Shown piece by piece: positions 19,626 to 30,201 of a stretch of DNA of 64,000 bases. Each line of letters begins with the position of its first letter. The first letter of the stretch is position 1. The translations under genes were made by a program, and so were the position numbers. The DNA is from Flavobacteriales bacterium (lineage in GTDB: Bacteria > Bacteroidota > Bacteroidia > Flavobacteriales_D > Sanyastnellaceae), in NCBI GenBank assembly GCA_016722445.1, contig JADKIZ010000004.1, forward strand, positions 62,001 through 126,000. Direction: 5' to 3'. The notes below the pieces were generated by a model. It was given only the letters and a program-made list of their open reading frames with translations, ran no database searches and was not told where the DNA came from.

Positions 19626-22115
19626 TCAGCGCTTTGAAACCTTTCTTGACCCATTGTTTCCATGCAGAAAATATTCGCCACAAGACCATGAAGAAACATC
19701 AAAAGAATTGGTTCCAGGGTATGTGTGTAATGTGGTAATCATTTGACCGATGGCATCAAAAACAAATACCTTTCCGTAATAAGATGTTTCGATCATCAAT
19801 TCATCGGAACAGGGATTTGGAAATACGTCCAACAGTAAATTTCTTTCATCAAGATTCGTGATGACATCAATTTCATCTTCATCAACACAGCCGTTTGCAT
19901 CAACAACCAAGACGCTGAACAATCCGATGTGTGATAAGCCGAGTGTGTCTTCGGTACCTCCATCACTCCATTGATATGTAAACGGTTCAACTCCGCCCAC
20001 AACGTTGGCTATAAGGTAATCTCCATTGATGTCATTTACCATGGCAATTTCTGCAGCAGGTGAAGGCAATGTCTCAATGAGGATGTCCACCTCTGAAATA
20101 CAAGCATGCTCATCCATCACAAACAATTGATGATTTCCAGCTGGAAGTGAATCTGGAAGTTCATCTCCATTGGATAAAGTGTATGGTGGAAATCCACCGT
20201 TGATATCCCAAATCACCGTCGACCATTCATCAACACAAACATCACTGGTTTCAAAATTCAAAATGATAGAATCGGGCTCCGTCACTTCAAGATTTAAGGT
20301 TGTAACGCATTGCAAAGTATCTGTGGCGGAAATGAAATAAACTCCAGCACTTAGCGCCTTTTGATTTTCAATTGGTGGAGTCCATTGAATTAACCATGAA
20401 GTATCCAAATTTTCAAAGATGATGTTACCATCGTTGCCACCATGACAAGACACAGGATAAGCCGTAGTTTCAAGTTGAGGTAGTGGCAATAATTCTACGA
20501 CAATAGAATCGACAAAAGAAAATCCATTTTCATTCATGATTTGATATGGATAAACGCCATCATCCACAAACAATCTCATGGGATCCTCTACCCCATCAAA
20601 CCAGAGGATTTCATCCACTGAATTCAGAGCGATCCATGAGGTATCTCCATCACACATCTGCACATGATGTGTGGTTGCGGTCTCATACCAGAATGATTCT
20701 CCTTCCTCCAATGACAAGAATTGATTAGCAGAAATATTGAAGTAAGTATCATGCCACCCAGAAGGCCAATCGACCACAAGCAAATCAATTTGATCCGCAT
20801 CACCGAGACTGAGAATTTCGGTTTGAGAATCCTGAGATAGAAATCCTTCACCACAAAATGTGTATCTGACTTTGTGCTCACCCTCGATGTAATAATGAAT
20901 CTGGGCACCTATACCATCATGACAAGAAACATTTCCTTTCAGCCCGACCTTAAGCCAATGATTTTCGCCACCATCATTTAGAAATATTCTGAGAGAAATT
21001 GGATACTGAGTCACTTCAACATAATCCCAGTATCCATCACCATTCAAATCCCCTTTTGCACTGCAGAGCACACTTTTGTTGTCACCTTGTATTGCGATAG
21101 GAATAAACTCATTGTTGACATGTCGGAAGAGCGGATTCAAGTTACCATTTACCGAAAATGAATTCGTAGCGACATGGAGATCTTCCCAACCATTGTGATC
21201 ATAGTCAATCCACATTGCATTCCAACAAACACTATTTATTTCAATGCCATTTTCCGGAGCAGTGTCGACGAAACCACTTTCCGTCATACGCAGTAGTGCA
21301 TTGCCATCGGTGGTATTTGAAATGTAGACATCAGGAAGCAAATCGTGATCGATATCGGTCCATGAATTCGACATAGCTTCCATCTCCCGATAGAAGCCGC
21401 TTGCAACACTTTGATCTGAAAAAACACTTCCTTCATTCTTGAAAAAAGTATTGCCATGAAACTTGTCATTGATGACAAATAACTCTGGAAGATGATCTCC
21501 ATCCACATCTAACCATACAGGTTGAAATGAAGCTCGTTGATCATTCCCACATTGACATTGTTCAGTGACATTTTCGAATCCACCCTGACCATTGTTTCTA
21601 AGTAACCAATTGGTATTGGAATCTGGAAAAAAGTATTCATAGTTGGCGATGTATACATCAAGCCATCCATCCAGATTATAGTCTATCCATGCCATACCAT
21701 AGGAGGTAGAACTGTTGTCAGGCAAGTGGAGGCTGTCGGTGATGTTTGTGAAAACCCCCAAATCATTTCGAAAAAGGTGCACGCCATTCGCTGATGAAAC
21801 ACAAAAATCCGGATCATCATCATTGTCATAATCCACCCACACAGGATGCTTCAGGTCACCACCTACAAATGGGATGACAGCATATTCAGAAAAGTTCAAA
21901 TTGTCGTTGAGATAGACAAGAACACCAGCATCTTTTGTACAAATCGTGATGTCATCAAATCCATCCTTGTTGATGTCATAAAGACTGATTCCATTTCCGT
22001 ACTCCCCTTCCACAGTTCCTGCGAAAAGATTCACTTCATTTTGATATGTAAATTGTGCGAAGACAGATGAATCCACTGTTGTGATCCAAACCAACAACAG
22101 TGATACATAACGCAT
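19626..22115 (-). CDS. Secreted VCBS/FG-GAP + ASPIC-UnbV T9SS protein (paralogue 3)
   Basis: Start set at 22115 (MRYVSLLLVWITTVDSSVFAQ, a signal peptide), 34 bp after the stop of paralogue 2; the Met 22 codons upstream would overlap that gene. The layout matches its neighbours: N-terminal Ca-loop propeller repeats (YDINKDGFDD, DYDNDDDPD, DYNLDGWLD, DLNGDGYWD), the ASPIC/UnbV domain at ~380-475 (NHWLKVGLKGN, SQTEILSLG, WPSGWHDTY), then SprB-like units (PVSCHGGNDG) and a PNP-type T9SS tail (DVFPNPCSDELM). It is probably co-transcribed with paralogue 2. No catalytic residues were recognised. Confidence 0.87.
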   Translation of the reverse strand: MRYVSLLLVWITTVDSSVFAQFTYQNEVNLFAGTVEGEYGNGISLYDINKDGFDDITICTKDAGVLVYLNDNLNFSEYAVIPFVGGDLKHPVWVDYDNDDDPDFCVSSANGVHLFRNDLGVFTNITDSLHLPDNSSTSYGMAWIDYNLDGWLDVYIANYEYFFPDSNTNWLLRNNGQGGFENVTEQCQCGNDQRASFQPVWLDVDGDHLPELFVINDKFHGNTFFKNEGSVFSDQSVASGFYREMEAMSNSWTDIDHDLLPDVYISNTTDGNALLRMTESGFVDTAPENGIEINSVCWNAMWIDYDHNGWEDLHVATNSFSVNGNLNPLFRHVNNEFIPIAIQGDNKSVLCSAKGDLNGDGYWDYVEVTQYPISLRIFLNDGGENHWLKVGLKGNVSCHDGIGAQIHYYIEGEHKVRYTFCGEGFLSQDSQTEILSLGDADQIDLLVVDWPSGWHDTYFNISANQFLSLEEGESFWYETATTHHVQMCDGDTSWIALNSVDEILWFDGVEDPMRLFVDDGVYPYQIMNENGFSFVDSIVVELLPLPQLETTAYPVSCHGGNDGNIIFENLDTSWLIQWTPPIENQKALSAGVYFISATDTLQCVTTLNLEVTEPDSIILNFETSDVCVDEWSTVIWDINGGFPPYTLSNGDELPDSLPAGNHQLFVMDEHACISEVDILIETLPSPAAEIAMVNDINGDYLIANVVGGVEPFTYQWSDGGTEDTLGLSHIGLFSVLVVDANGCVDEDEIDVITNLDERNLLLDVFPNPCSDELMIETSYYGKVFVFDAIGQMITTLHTYPGTNSFDVSSWSCGEYFLHGNNGSRKVSKR

Positions 22116-22149
22116 TCCTTTCCAAATTTGATCACATGCGGAAACAAAT

Positions 22150-24873
22150 TTATTCGCGTAACAATTCGAATCTCTTTCCATTCACTTCTAAAATGTAAAC
22201 ACCATTCGAAAGTCCACCTGTATTCAAAACAAGGCGACAATCAGCACTTTTATCAGCTTCCAACAATTTTCCAGAAACATCATACAAACGCCAGTCTAGT
22301 AGTGTATTGGCGCTGACGACCAAATTTTCAGAAAATGGATTGGGGTAGATATTAAGATCAGATTTAAAATTGTTATCTACATCCGTGACAATATTGATTT
22401 CTTCCGAAACGGAACATCCTGCCTGATCAGTAACCATCAAGTTACAAGGACCAAGCGGCATGTTTGAAATTTCAGCTCCAGTCGAATTACCATTGATGAA
22501 ATAATCGTAAGGAGGTATTCCTCCATTGACTTCAAACTGCAGTAAAATGTTATCCTGTGTCGGGTATTCAATTTCGGCATCCAGAAACAATTGCGGATAT
22601 TGCATTACCTCAAATTCAGCAATCATTGCACAGCCATTGTTGGCAAGAATGATGGCTTCGTGTACGCCTGCAGTCAGGGATTGAGGATCATTTTCTTGCC
22701 AATCGATGAAGTAATCATAGTATGCAGGAGAAATGGAAAACTCGATCTCTGTGGTTTCGCTGTAACATATGGTGTCAGTCCAATAATCAAATTCGATATT
22801 TGGAAATTCAGGAATACTCACCATTCCTTCGAATAAACAACCGTGTCCATCCACTATGCTAAATGGATGATCACCGGCAAATGCAAATTCGGGATTGATT
22901 TCATACCAGTTCTGAGTGTAAGGTGCAGTGCCGCCGAATATTTCCATTTCAATTATTGTTGTGCTTCCAACACAAACTGAGTCCGCGTAAGTTTGAATAT
23001 TGAGTGCCATTGGTTCAAACAACTCCACTTCCAACGACTGCATACAACCGTTGCCATCGAGGATATTGGCTTCATAAAAACCGGGCGCCAGATCACATCT
23101 TTCGCTTTCAGAAGAATTATCGAGCCATGAGACATCAAGCCATGTATCCCCATCCGATTCAATTTGAATACAGCCATCATTAGCGCCAGCACAAGAAATT
23201 TCATTGGTGTGAATATCGATCAATGCCGGATCTACTTGTAAGACATTGAACACTGAAGAAGCAGACAACCCAAACTCATTTTGGAATGACACCTCATAAG
23301 AACCAGGGGAATCGATAAATAAGACCTGTTCTGTTTCACCAGAACTCCACAAGTATTCTGAAGCTTCTGGAGATACAAGCTCAATAGAGGTACCGGTGCA
23401 TAACATATAAACCTCCAAATTCTGCTGAATTCCGAAAGTCTCACCTTCAATGAAAGAAAATGACTCATCCACATTCAGGTTATAAAATCGATCAACCCAA
23501 CCGGAAGGCCAAGTGACAGTAAGAGAATCAACCAATACATCATCGTCCATACCGATGATCATGTGTTGCGAATCTTGCGACATGAAACTATTACCGTATG
23601 AAAGATTACACATGTTAAAAGAGCCGTTGTGCCAGCAACGGACGATTGATCCAATTGCGTTTCGGTTGCTCACCGTTCCCTCCAAAGTCACCCGAATAAA
23701 GTGATTTCCATTGGCTGAATTTTGCCACAATCTCACTTGCTCTGCATCGACATTCATGGTGACCATATCGGCAAATCCATCGCCGTCTACATCCCCTTTT
23801 GCTGTTGTGAAACTCGGAAGATTCACCAAGCAGTTGTACATCTCATTATTGATATTGAAAGCTGTACCGCCGTTGTTTTGTAGAAAATGATTGAATGGTG
23901 CAGTAGGAGAATATTCATCGCACATCACTGAAATGTCTTCCCAACCGGAGTTGTCGTCATCAATGAAAACACATCCCCAAGAATAGTTGTAAAGAATGGA
24001 ATTCATTTCCTGTGCCATATCAGTAAAGATTCCATTGTTGTTGATGAGCATTTTATTGCCATCAAACGTATTCGTGATATAAAAATCAAAATCACCATCG
24101 CGATCGATGTCTGAAGTATTCAAACCCATGCAATAATCCGGAACATTAAAACCAACGCTATCGGCAATATCCGTGAAACCATCCTCTCCATTGTTTTGAT
24201 ACAGTCGATTGCCGTGTAGCCGATCATTCACCAAAAACAAATCAACATCATTGTCAAAATCATAGTCGAGCCAAAGCGATTGAAAAGCCGCATGAACACC
24301 ATTATCTACGCCTAATTCTGCTGCCATTTCAGTGAAAGTACCATCACCATCGTTGTGAAATAACCAACTGGTAGAACCAGTATAGACGTGATAATTTCCT
24401 AAGTATAAATCAGGAAATGAATCATTATCATAATCGCCCCAAGACGCACACATGCTTGCAGGATTATTGTCCGGACAAGGTAAAGACCAAGATACATCGG
24501 TGAATACATCATCTCCATCGTTTCGAAACAGATATGGCCAATCCATGTTTCTACAGACAAAAAAATCCTGATCCCCGTCGTTGTCGTAATCGATCCAGAT
24601 GGGATGCTTTAGCTCACCTGATAAACCCGAGAAGAAGGTCTTTTCTTCGAGTATGCCCCCATTGTTGCGAAAAACTTTGACGCCATGATTGGTTGTAGCC
24701 AAAGTGATATCGTCCCATCCGTCTTCATTAAAATCATAAAAACTGAGTCCATTGCCAAATACAGGTATGTCACTGTCGAAATCACCTAAACCAAAATTAT
24801 CGGTGACTTCATCAAACTGAGCAGATGCATTAAGGACAAAGAAGAAATTCAGACAGATGATCCATCCCACCAA
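22150..24873 (-). CDS. Secreted VCBS/FG-GAP + ASPIC-UnbV T9SS protein (paralogue 2)
   Basis: A 907-aa protein whose first Met (24873) already starts a good signal peptide (MVGWIICLNFFFVLNASAQ). It has propeller repeats with YDFNEDGWDD, DYDNDGDQD, DYDNDSFPD and DVDGDGFAD. The ASPIC/UnbV domain at ~385-480 has NHFIRVTLEGT, SQDSQHMIIGM and WPSGWVDRFYN. Several SprB-like repeats follow (ISCAGANDGC, LDGNGCMQS). The T9SS type A tail starts at LNIYPNPFSENL. A 42-codon open frame (24849-24977) overlaps its start in another frame. The 428-bp gap upstream contains the terminator of paralogue 1, so this gene probably has its own promoter and leads the pair with paralogue 3. Confidence 0.88.
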   Translation of the reverse strand: MVGWIICLNFFFVLNASAQFDEVTDNFGLGDFDSDIPVFGNGLSFYDFNEDGWDDITLATTNHGVKVFRNNGGILEEKTFFSGLSGELKHPIWIDYDNDGDQDFFVCRNMDWPYLFRNDGDDVFTDVSWSLPCPDNNPASMCASWGDYDNDSFPDLYLGNYHVYTGSTSWLFHNDGDGTFTEMAAELGVDNGVHAAFQSLWLDYDFDNDVDLFLVNDRLHGNRLYQNNGEDGFTDIADSVGFNVPDYCMGLNTSDIDRDGDFDFYITNTFDGNKMLINNNGIFTDMAQEMNSILYNYSWGCVFIDDDNSGWEDISVMCDEYSPTAPFNHFLQNNGGTAFNINNEMYNCLVNLPSFTTAKGDVDGDGFADMVTMNVDAEQVRLWQNSANGNHFIRVTLEGTVSNRNAIGSIVRCWHNGSFNMCNLSYGNSFMSQDSQHMIIGMDDDVLVDSLTVTWPSGWVDRFYNLNVDESFSFIEGETFGIQQNLEVYMLCTGTSIELVSPEASEYLWSSGETEQVLFIDSPGSYEVSFQNEFGLSASSVFNVLQVDPALIDIHTNEISCAGANDGCIQIESDGDTWLDVSWLDNSSESERCDLAPGFYEANILDGNGCMQSLEVELFEPMALNIQTYADSVCVGSTTIIEMEIFGGTAPYTQNWYEINPEFAFAGDHPFSIVDGHGCLFEGMVSIPEFPNIEFDYWTDTICYSETTEIEFSISPAYYDYFIDWQENDPQSLTAGVHEAIILANNGCAMIAEFEVMQYPQLFLDAEIEYPTQDNILLQFEVNGGIPPYDYFINGNSTGAEISNMPLGPCNLMVTDQAGCSVSEEINIVTDVDNNFKSDLNIYPNPFSENLVVSANTLLDWRLYDVSGKLLEADKSADCRLVLNTGGLSNGVYILEVNGKRFELLRE

Positions 24874-25240
24874 TTTGGCACGATGTTGTTCATAGAAACA
24901 AGTTTGATTGCGATTTCCAGTTTCGCAATCGGATACACTTTCCCTGCACGTTTAAGAATCACTTTTGTGTATTCCATAACGTGAGTGTTGAGGTTAGTAA
25001 GATTAGACCAGATCGCTTTACTTCAGCATGAAAGAAATTCCAGATGCCACGCCAGACGGGCAACACCGTTCATTACAAAGTTCTGCTTTACACCTGAAAA
25101 TGGGCGTCAGTTCTAATTAAGGTTCAGCGAAGTAAACCAAATTTTTTAATAATCAAAATTTATTTAATAATTAATTTCTTAATACTCGGCGAACAATACC
25201 ATCATTCCATCTTCATTCAAGGACAACGGAGCATGTGTTT
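24874..25240. other. Intergenic region, AT-rich, possible promoter of paralogue 2
   Basis: The part at 25130-25190 is very AT-rich (runs such as AAATTTTTTAATAATC). A small open frame (24849-24977, minus) could encode 42 residues, but nothing supports its expression. No RNA gene was recognised. Confidence 0.4.
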
Positions 25241-25242
25241 AA

Positions 25243-25274
25243 TAAAAAAATCCCGCAACCTCTGTTGCGGGATT
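25243..25274 (-). terminator. Terminator of paralogue 1
   Basis: Stem AATCCCGCAAC (25249-25259) with GTTGCGGGATT (25264-25274), loop of 4. On the minus strand a run of T follows the stem (A-run 25244-25250 on plus). It is 27 bp beyond the stop at 25302. Confidence 0.9.
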
Positions 25275-25301
25275 ATTCATTCATTTGAAAAAGTGTTCTT
25301 T

Positions 25302-28017
25302 TTATTCCTTTACAAAAACCGCGCTTCGCTCATTCACCATAATGACATATGAACCCGAGCTAAAACTGCTCACATCAATTGTTGAGTAAAGTGAATTGGT
25401 CATACCCGATTTCATCAAATGTCCCTCCATATCATAAATAGACCAATTGTTTCCTGCAGCAAGTTGAAGCCTCAATTCGTCCTTCACCGGATTCGGATAG
25501 AGCGCTATTTCAAAATCATTTTCATCAACAGAAATATCGATGACCTGAGCCGTAATTTGTGCAGAACAATCGGCGTCATCTGTGATTGTGGCGAGATATT
25601 CACCAGAACCAACATTCATGAGTGGATTATCAAAAGAGCCATTGTCCCATTCAATGGAATAAGGTGCAAGCCCTCCAGAAATGATTACTTCCACAGAACC
25701 GTTGTCACCACCTTCAGCATCTTGTATTACGGTATTCAAAACGATTTCAGGATTTGCATCCAAATGAACATTGATCAGCAGTGAACAAGTGTGTTCGTCT
25801 ACTATTTCAAAAATGTGATCTCCTGCCGTTAACGCCAAGGGATCTTCTTCATTCCAATCAATGTCATATGACATACCAAAAGCATCCACTTCATAACTCA
25901 AGGTGATCGTTTCATTAAAACAAACTGTATCGTTCAAATAATTGAATTGAATCACAGGATAGGCTGCAACTTCATAATCCACATTTGTTGTGCAAAAGTG
26001 ATCATCGGTGATGGTGATGGCATGAAGTCCGACTTCGACTGAATCCGGATTGCTGCCATTCCAATTGATGTCGTATGGCTCAGTACCGCCATAAATGGTA
26101 AGTACCGGAGCTGCAGTTTCACCAAAACAAACTGAATCGACAAGGATATTCCCTATCAACTCTTCAGGCTGGAGAAAGCTCAATGACATGTTCTTGCTGA
26201 CATCCATGTTCATCCGTAATCGTTACGATATAATTTCCTGAAGCAAGATTGCACAACTCTGCTCCAATACTATCATTAGACCAAGTAATGACATTCACGA
26301 GGCCATCAAAAGAAAGCGTGATACATCCATCAGTCGCAGAAAAACAGGTCGGTGTGACCATTTCATCAGAGACAACAAGTGGATTGTAAACTATCACTTC
26401 ATATGATGCTTCCTGAGAAATACCCGATGGATGTTTGATGACACACGAATAAATACCAGGTTCTGTGACAAACAAACTTTGTTCTTCAGAACTATCATTC
26501 CAGAGCCATGAGGCCGCATTTTCAGCCATCAATTCAATTTCACCACCTGAAGGACACAACATCTGATTGCTTACATTCGTAATGACAGGTGCATATGTTT
26601 CACCTTCTGTGAAAGCGTAAACAGTGTCTGCATCAAGATTGTAGTAACGATCTACCCAACCGCTAGGCCAGGTAACAGTGATAGAATCGGCCATTGCGTT
26701 TTCACCCAAACTCAGGATTTCGTATTGAGAATCCTGCTCCATAAAACCTTCACCACAGAATGTTCCAGTCATATGTTGTTCGCCATTCATGTAATGACGG
26801 ATTACTGTTCCTATTCCATCTCTGTTGCTGACTGTTCCTGTAAGGTCAACTTTTATCCAGTGATTTGCTCCACCATCATTCTGATATAGCGCCACGGTTG
26901 CAGGATATTGTTTCATCACAATAAAATCCCAGAAGCCATCATTGTTTTTATCCCCTTTCGCAGAAGAAAAAGCGATTTGCGCATCACCAACCATCGACTC
27001 ATCTGAGAATGTAAGATCACCATTGTTGTGAAACAAGTAATTCTGGTTGCTATTCACACTAAGAAGACTGGTCGAAATATGCATATCGTCCCAAGTGTCA
27101 TGATCATAATCAAACCAGAACGAACCCCAACAAGTGCTGAATACTTGCACTCCGGCTGAAGCAGCGATGTCGGTATAAATACCACCTTCATTTAGCATTA
27201 GTTTATTGCCCGGCATATTGTCGGAGATAAACACGTCCCAATCCATATCGTGATCCAAATCACTCCAGCAAATGCTCATCCCTTCCATTTCTAGATCGAG
27301 GTTATAACTATCACCGGCTGCATCGAATGACACACCGTTATTCAAATAGAGTTGATTGCCATAAGAAAAATCATTCACCACATACAAATCCGGCAAGCCA
27401 TCCAGATTAACGTCATTCCAGGTGCATTGGTAAGTTGGTTTGTAACCATCTCCAATCCCCAATACGTCCGTCACATTGGTGAATGTTCCATCTCCATTGT
27501 TGTGCAACAACCAATTGGTATGAGAACTTGGTGCGGAACTATAATTACAGATGTACACATCAACGAAACCATCCACATCATAGTCGCCCCAAGCAGCGCC
27601 AAAACTCTTTCCATTGGAAATGGGAAGGTTAAGATTGGCAGTGACATCGGTGAAAGTCTGGTCGCCTTCATTGCGATATAGTTTCGCGCTTTGATTCATG
27701 ACCGTGAAGAAGAAATCCGAGTCGCCATCATTGTCATAGTCGACCCAGATCAACTGTTTTACATCGCCTGTATTCGGGAATGTCATGGAGAGTGTATAAT
27801 CTCCATTGTCGTTGTGATAAACGAGTATGCTATTATTTGCCTGACCAATGGTAAGATCATCCCACCCATCGTTGTCGTAGTCATAGAAGCTTACCCCATT
27901 TCCACTTTGCGGGCTAGTGCCTGAAAGGAAGAACCCATAGTTTGAGGTGACATTGGTAAATTGAGCATTGGTGATCAGAACACCAAGGAGACCAAATATG
28001 GCCAGTGAAATTTTCAT
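25302..28017 (-). CDS. Secreted VCBS/FG-GAP + ASPIC-UnbV T9SS protein (paralogue 1), frameshifted
   Basis: Two frames (28017-26164 and 26213-25302) join into one 904-aa protein if one base is removed near 26173-26177, in an AAA run. The first frame ends HVIEL then goes wrong, and the second continues LQPEELIGNILVDSVCFGE, exactly where paralogue 2 has an SprB-like segment. The signal peptide is MKISLAIFGLLGVLITNAQ. Propeller repeats include YDYDNDGWDD, DYDNDGDSD, DYDVDGFVD and DLDHDMDWD. The ASPIC/UnbV domain at ~380-475 has NHWIKVDLTGT and WPSGWVDRYYN. The tail is LYPNPVKDELRL. If the shift is real, the product lacks its T9SS sorting domain and would not be secreted normally. It starts 55 bp after the acyltransferase gene. 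Confidence 0.85.
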
Positions 28018-28072
28018 GTCTTTAGTTGTTACAGTTTAAACGCCAAAATCTACGTTCCGGTTGCAGTAAGTA

Positions 28073-29077
28073 TCACTTATACTTGATCTTTTTGGACCAT
28101 CTGACGGATGGAATTTCAAACGCCCGATAAAACAACCATGAAGCACCTATGGATAAAGCAAAAGCCAGCATCAGCATTCCCACCTTTTCGATGAAGGAAT
28201 CTGTATAGCGCGCCGTGAAATACAAAAACTGGCACCCTACGAAGCCGTGTATCAAATACAGTGAGTAAGAGATATTCCCTAAAAAGTCCGTCACCTTGTT
28301 GTGCCAAGTCAACATCACTACAGATGCAGCAGTAATTGAAAGCGCAACCGCGACTTCCGGACCAATCTCATATCTCGTCTCGATCATACACCATCCAAGC
28401 AGGGCAATAAATTGTAAATCGTTCAAACGATTCACCCGATGCAAAAAGAGCGCGATTCCAGCAGTAAAGACTGGTGCGTGGAAGAATATGATGTGTTTTC
28501 GATCATGATCAAAAAGTTGCGATGACAATACAAACAGGATGAGCGTGATGAAAGTCAGGCTTTGATTTTTATGAACCAACAAAGGAAAAATGAGTGCGAT
28601 GAGCACGTAGTATTGAAATTCGATGGCCAGTGTCCAATAAACGTCTTCATACCAAGGCACATCTACAAATTTGGCGGTGAGAAAAAAATTGTGGATAATT
28701 CTAAACCAATCCGGCTGTACCATTTGCTGTTCTTTTAAGGCATAACCGATGGCCAACACGGCGAAGAGCAGCATGGAAGCAATAAATGGCGGGTGCAATC
28801 TTGCTAGACGTTTCGCAACGAATCTGAAGAAATTTTTGATGGTATATCTTCCCTGATAGAGCGCATAGGGTATCACAAATCCGGAAATGACAAAAAAGAC
28901 ATACACACCAACCTGTCCTTGATAACCGAAATATCGCACCGGATTGTCTTCTGGAAAGAACCAACCTGTAGGGTCGCTATGCCAGGTAAAATGATAAAAA
29001 CAGACCATCAGCGCCGCAACGGCCCTGAGCGTATTGATGATGTGAACTTCGTTTTTGGGTGCAGGTGCAGGTTGCAT
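28073..29077 (-). CDS. Acyltransferase 3 family membrane protein (OafA/YrhL-like)
   Basis: A 334-aa inner-membrane protein with about ten hydrophobic segments. The N-terminal block INTLRAVAALMVCFYHFTWH carries the family's conserved R and H, followed by GQVGVYVFFVISGFVIPYAL and RLARLHPPF, as in Acyl_transf_3 (PF01757) proteins. They transfer acyl groups, usually acetyl, to sugars of lipopolysaccharide, peptidoglycan or secondary metabolites. Target unknown: the nearest glycan genes are 7 kb away and the immediate neighbours are alkB (46 bp upstream) and the paralogue 1 surface protein (55 bp downstream), all on one strand. I take the first Met as the start. Confidence 0.88.
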   Translation of the reverse strand: MQPAPAPKNEVHIINTLRAVAALMVCFYHFTWHSDPTGWFFPEDNPVRYFGYQGQVGVYVFFVISGFVIPYALYQGRYTIKNFFRFVAKRLARLHPPFIASMLLFAVLAIGYALKEQQMVQPDWFRIIHNFFLTAKFVDVPWYEDVYWTLAIEFQYYVLIALIFPLLVHKNQSLTFITLILFVLSSQLFDHDRKHIIFFHAPVFTAGIALFLHRVNRLNDLQFIALLGWCMIETRYEIGPEVAVALSITAASVVMLTWHNKVTDFLGNISYSLYLIHGFVGCQFLYFTARYTDSFIEKVGMLMLAFALSIGASWLFYRAFEIPSVRWSKKIKYK

Positions 29078-29123
29078 CGGGATGCGAAGATAACAACCAG
29101 TTGCGAGGATAGTGTGAACAACA

Positions 29124-30183
29124 TCACAAAGTAGTTACCGACTGATGCACAGTATCCAACTTCTTATCCATGATCTTGAACCACAAAGGAGGAAAAAGCG
29201 CACAAACAATCATCGAAGGATATCCGGCTGGAAGATGTGATGACTCAGGAATTGAATCCAATGTTTGATAGTGTTTAGATGGATCCCAATGGTGATCGCT
29301 GTGTCTGGTCAATTCGAATAAGATCAGTCGTCCGAGAATAAAATCTGCGTTCCATGAGTGAACCGGCTCAACATCTTCATACCTGAATTCAGAAACTTTT
29401 TTCCTGCTCAAGCCATAGTGCTCGATGTAATTCACCGATTCAAGCAAGAGAATTCCAATCGCAGCAGCCATGAGGAATGCAAGGATGGCCAAAGGACCCA
29501 CGAAGATGAGTATCGACAAACAAATGATCGCGTGTATGATCATGTATTGGATGAATTCATTGTCAATGGACCAAACCTTTTTCTTTTTTCTTTCGCGTTC
29601 CTTCTTGACAATATTCCAGGCGGATAGCCAACTGCCAAACACTGATCTTATCCAAAATACATAAATGCTTTCACCTTGACGAGCACTGGCAGGATCTTCC
29701 GGTGTTCCGACATTGCGATGATGACCGCGATTGTGTTCAATGTAAAAATGCAGGTAGAGCGAAGTCGACAAAAGAATTTTCGCCAGATTTTGCTCTCGCT
29801 TAGAAGTCCTGTGACCAAGTTCGTGTGCGATATTGATACCGAATACTCCACATCAGTCCCATAGCTGAGATCCAACCAATAGACGTTGTGAGATCCGGCC
29901 AATCCTCGCTGAATTTGATCAGAAAAATGATCAGACAACAAACTTGGACGGGCACTGTGAGGTATAAGATGAAATCATAAAACCGATCCTTTGAAGCGAT
30001 TTCCCTTTGCAGCGAATCAAGGTTAGAAGTGTCCTTTCCTACCAATAACTCAAGGATGGGTAAGATGACAAAAGAGAAAATCAGCGCTGAGAATGACCAA
30101 ATTCCAGTTGTACTAAAACTAATCAAGACCAATACTGGAAGTACAAACGCAGTGGCATATTTGATTGTCCGAAATCGATTCAT
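29124..30183 (-). CDS. alkB: Alkane 1-monooxygenase (AlkB type), frameshifted
   Basis: An integral-membrane non-haem di-iron hydroxylase that oxidises the terminal methyl of alkanes or fatty-acyl chains with O2 and rubredoxin. The frame from 30183 carries the N-terminal membrane segments and breaks near 29850. Dropping one base (the T in ATG-T-GGA) gives MGVFGINIAHELGHRTSKRE and joins it to the second frame, for 352 aa in total. All four His motifs are then present in order: HELGH, EHNRGHH (before RNVGTPEDPASAR), NYIEHYGL and RHSDHHW. These are diagnostic for AlkB rather than fatty-acid desaturases. It follows the TPR lipoprotein by 18 bp. No rubredoxin gene is visible. As read, the gene would give a truncated, inactive protein; a sequencing error is likely. 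Confidence 0.88.
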
Positions 30184-30201
30184 CGCGAAATCATGATCAC
30201 G

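Noticed and set aside
24874..25300. tRNA or small RNA between FG-GAP paralogues
   Set aside because: No cloverleaf or known RNA motif was seen, only a terminator.
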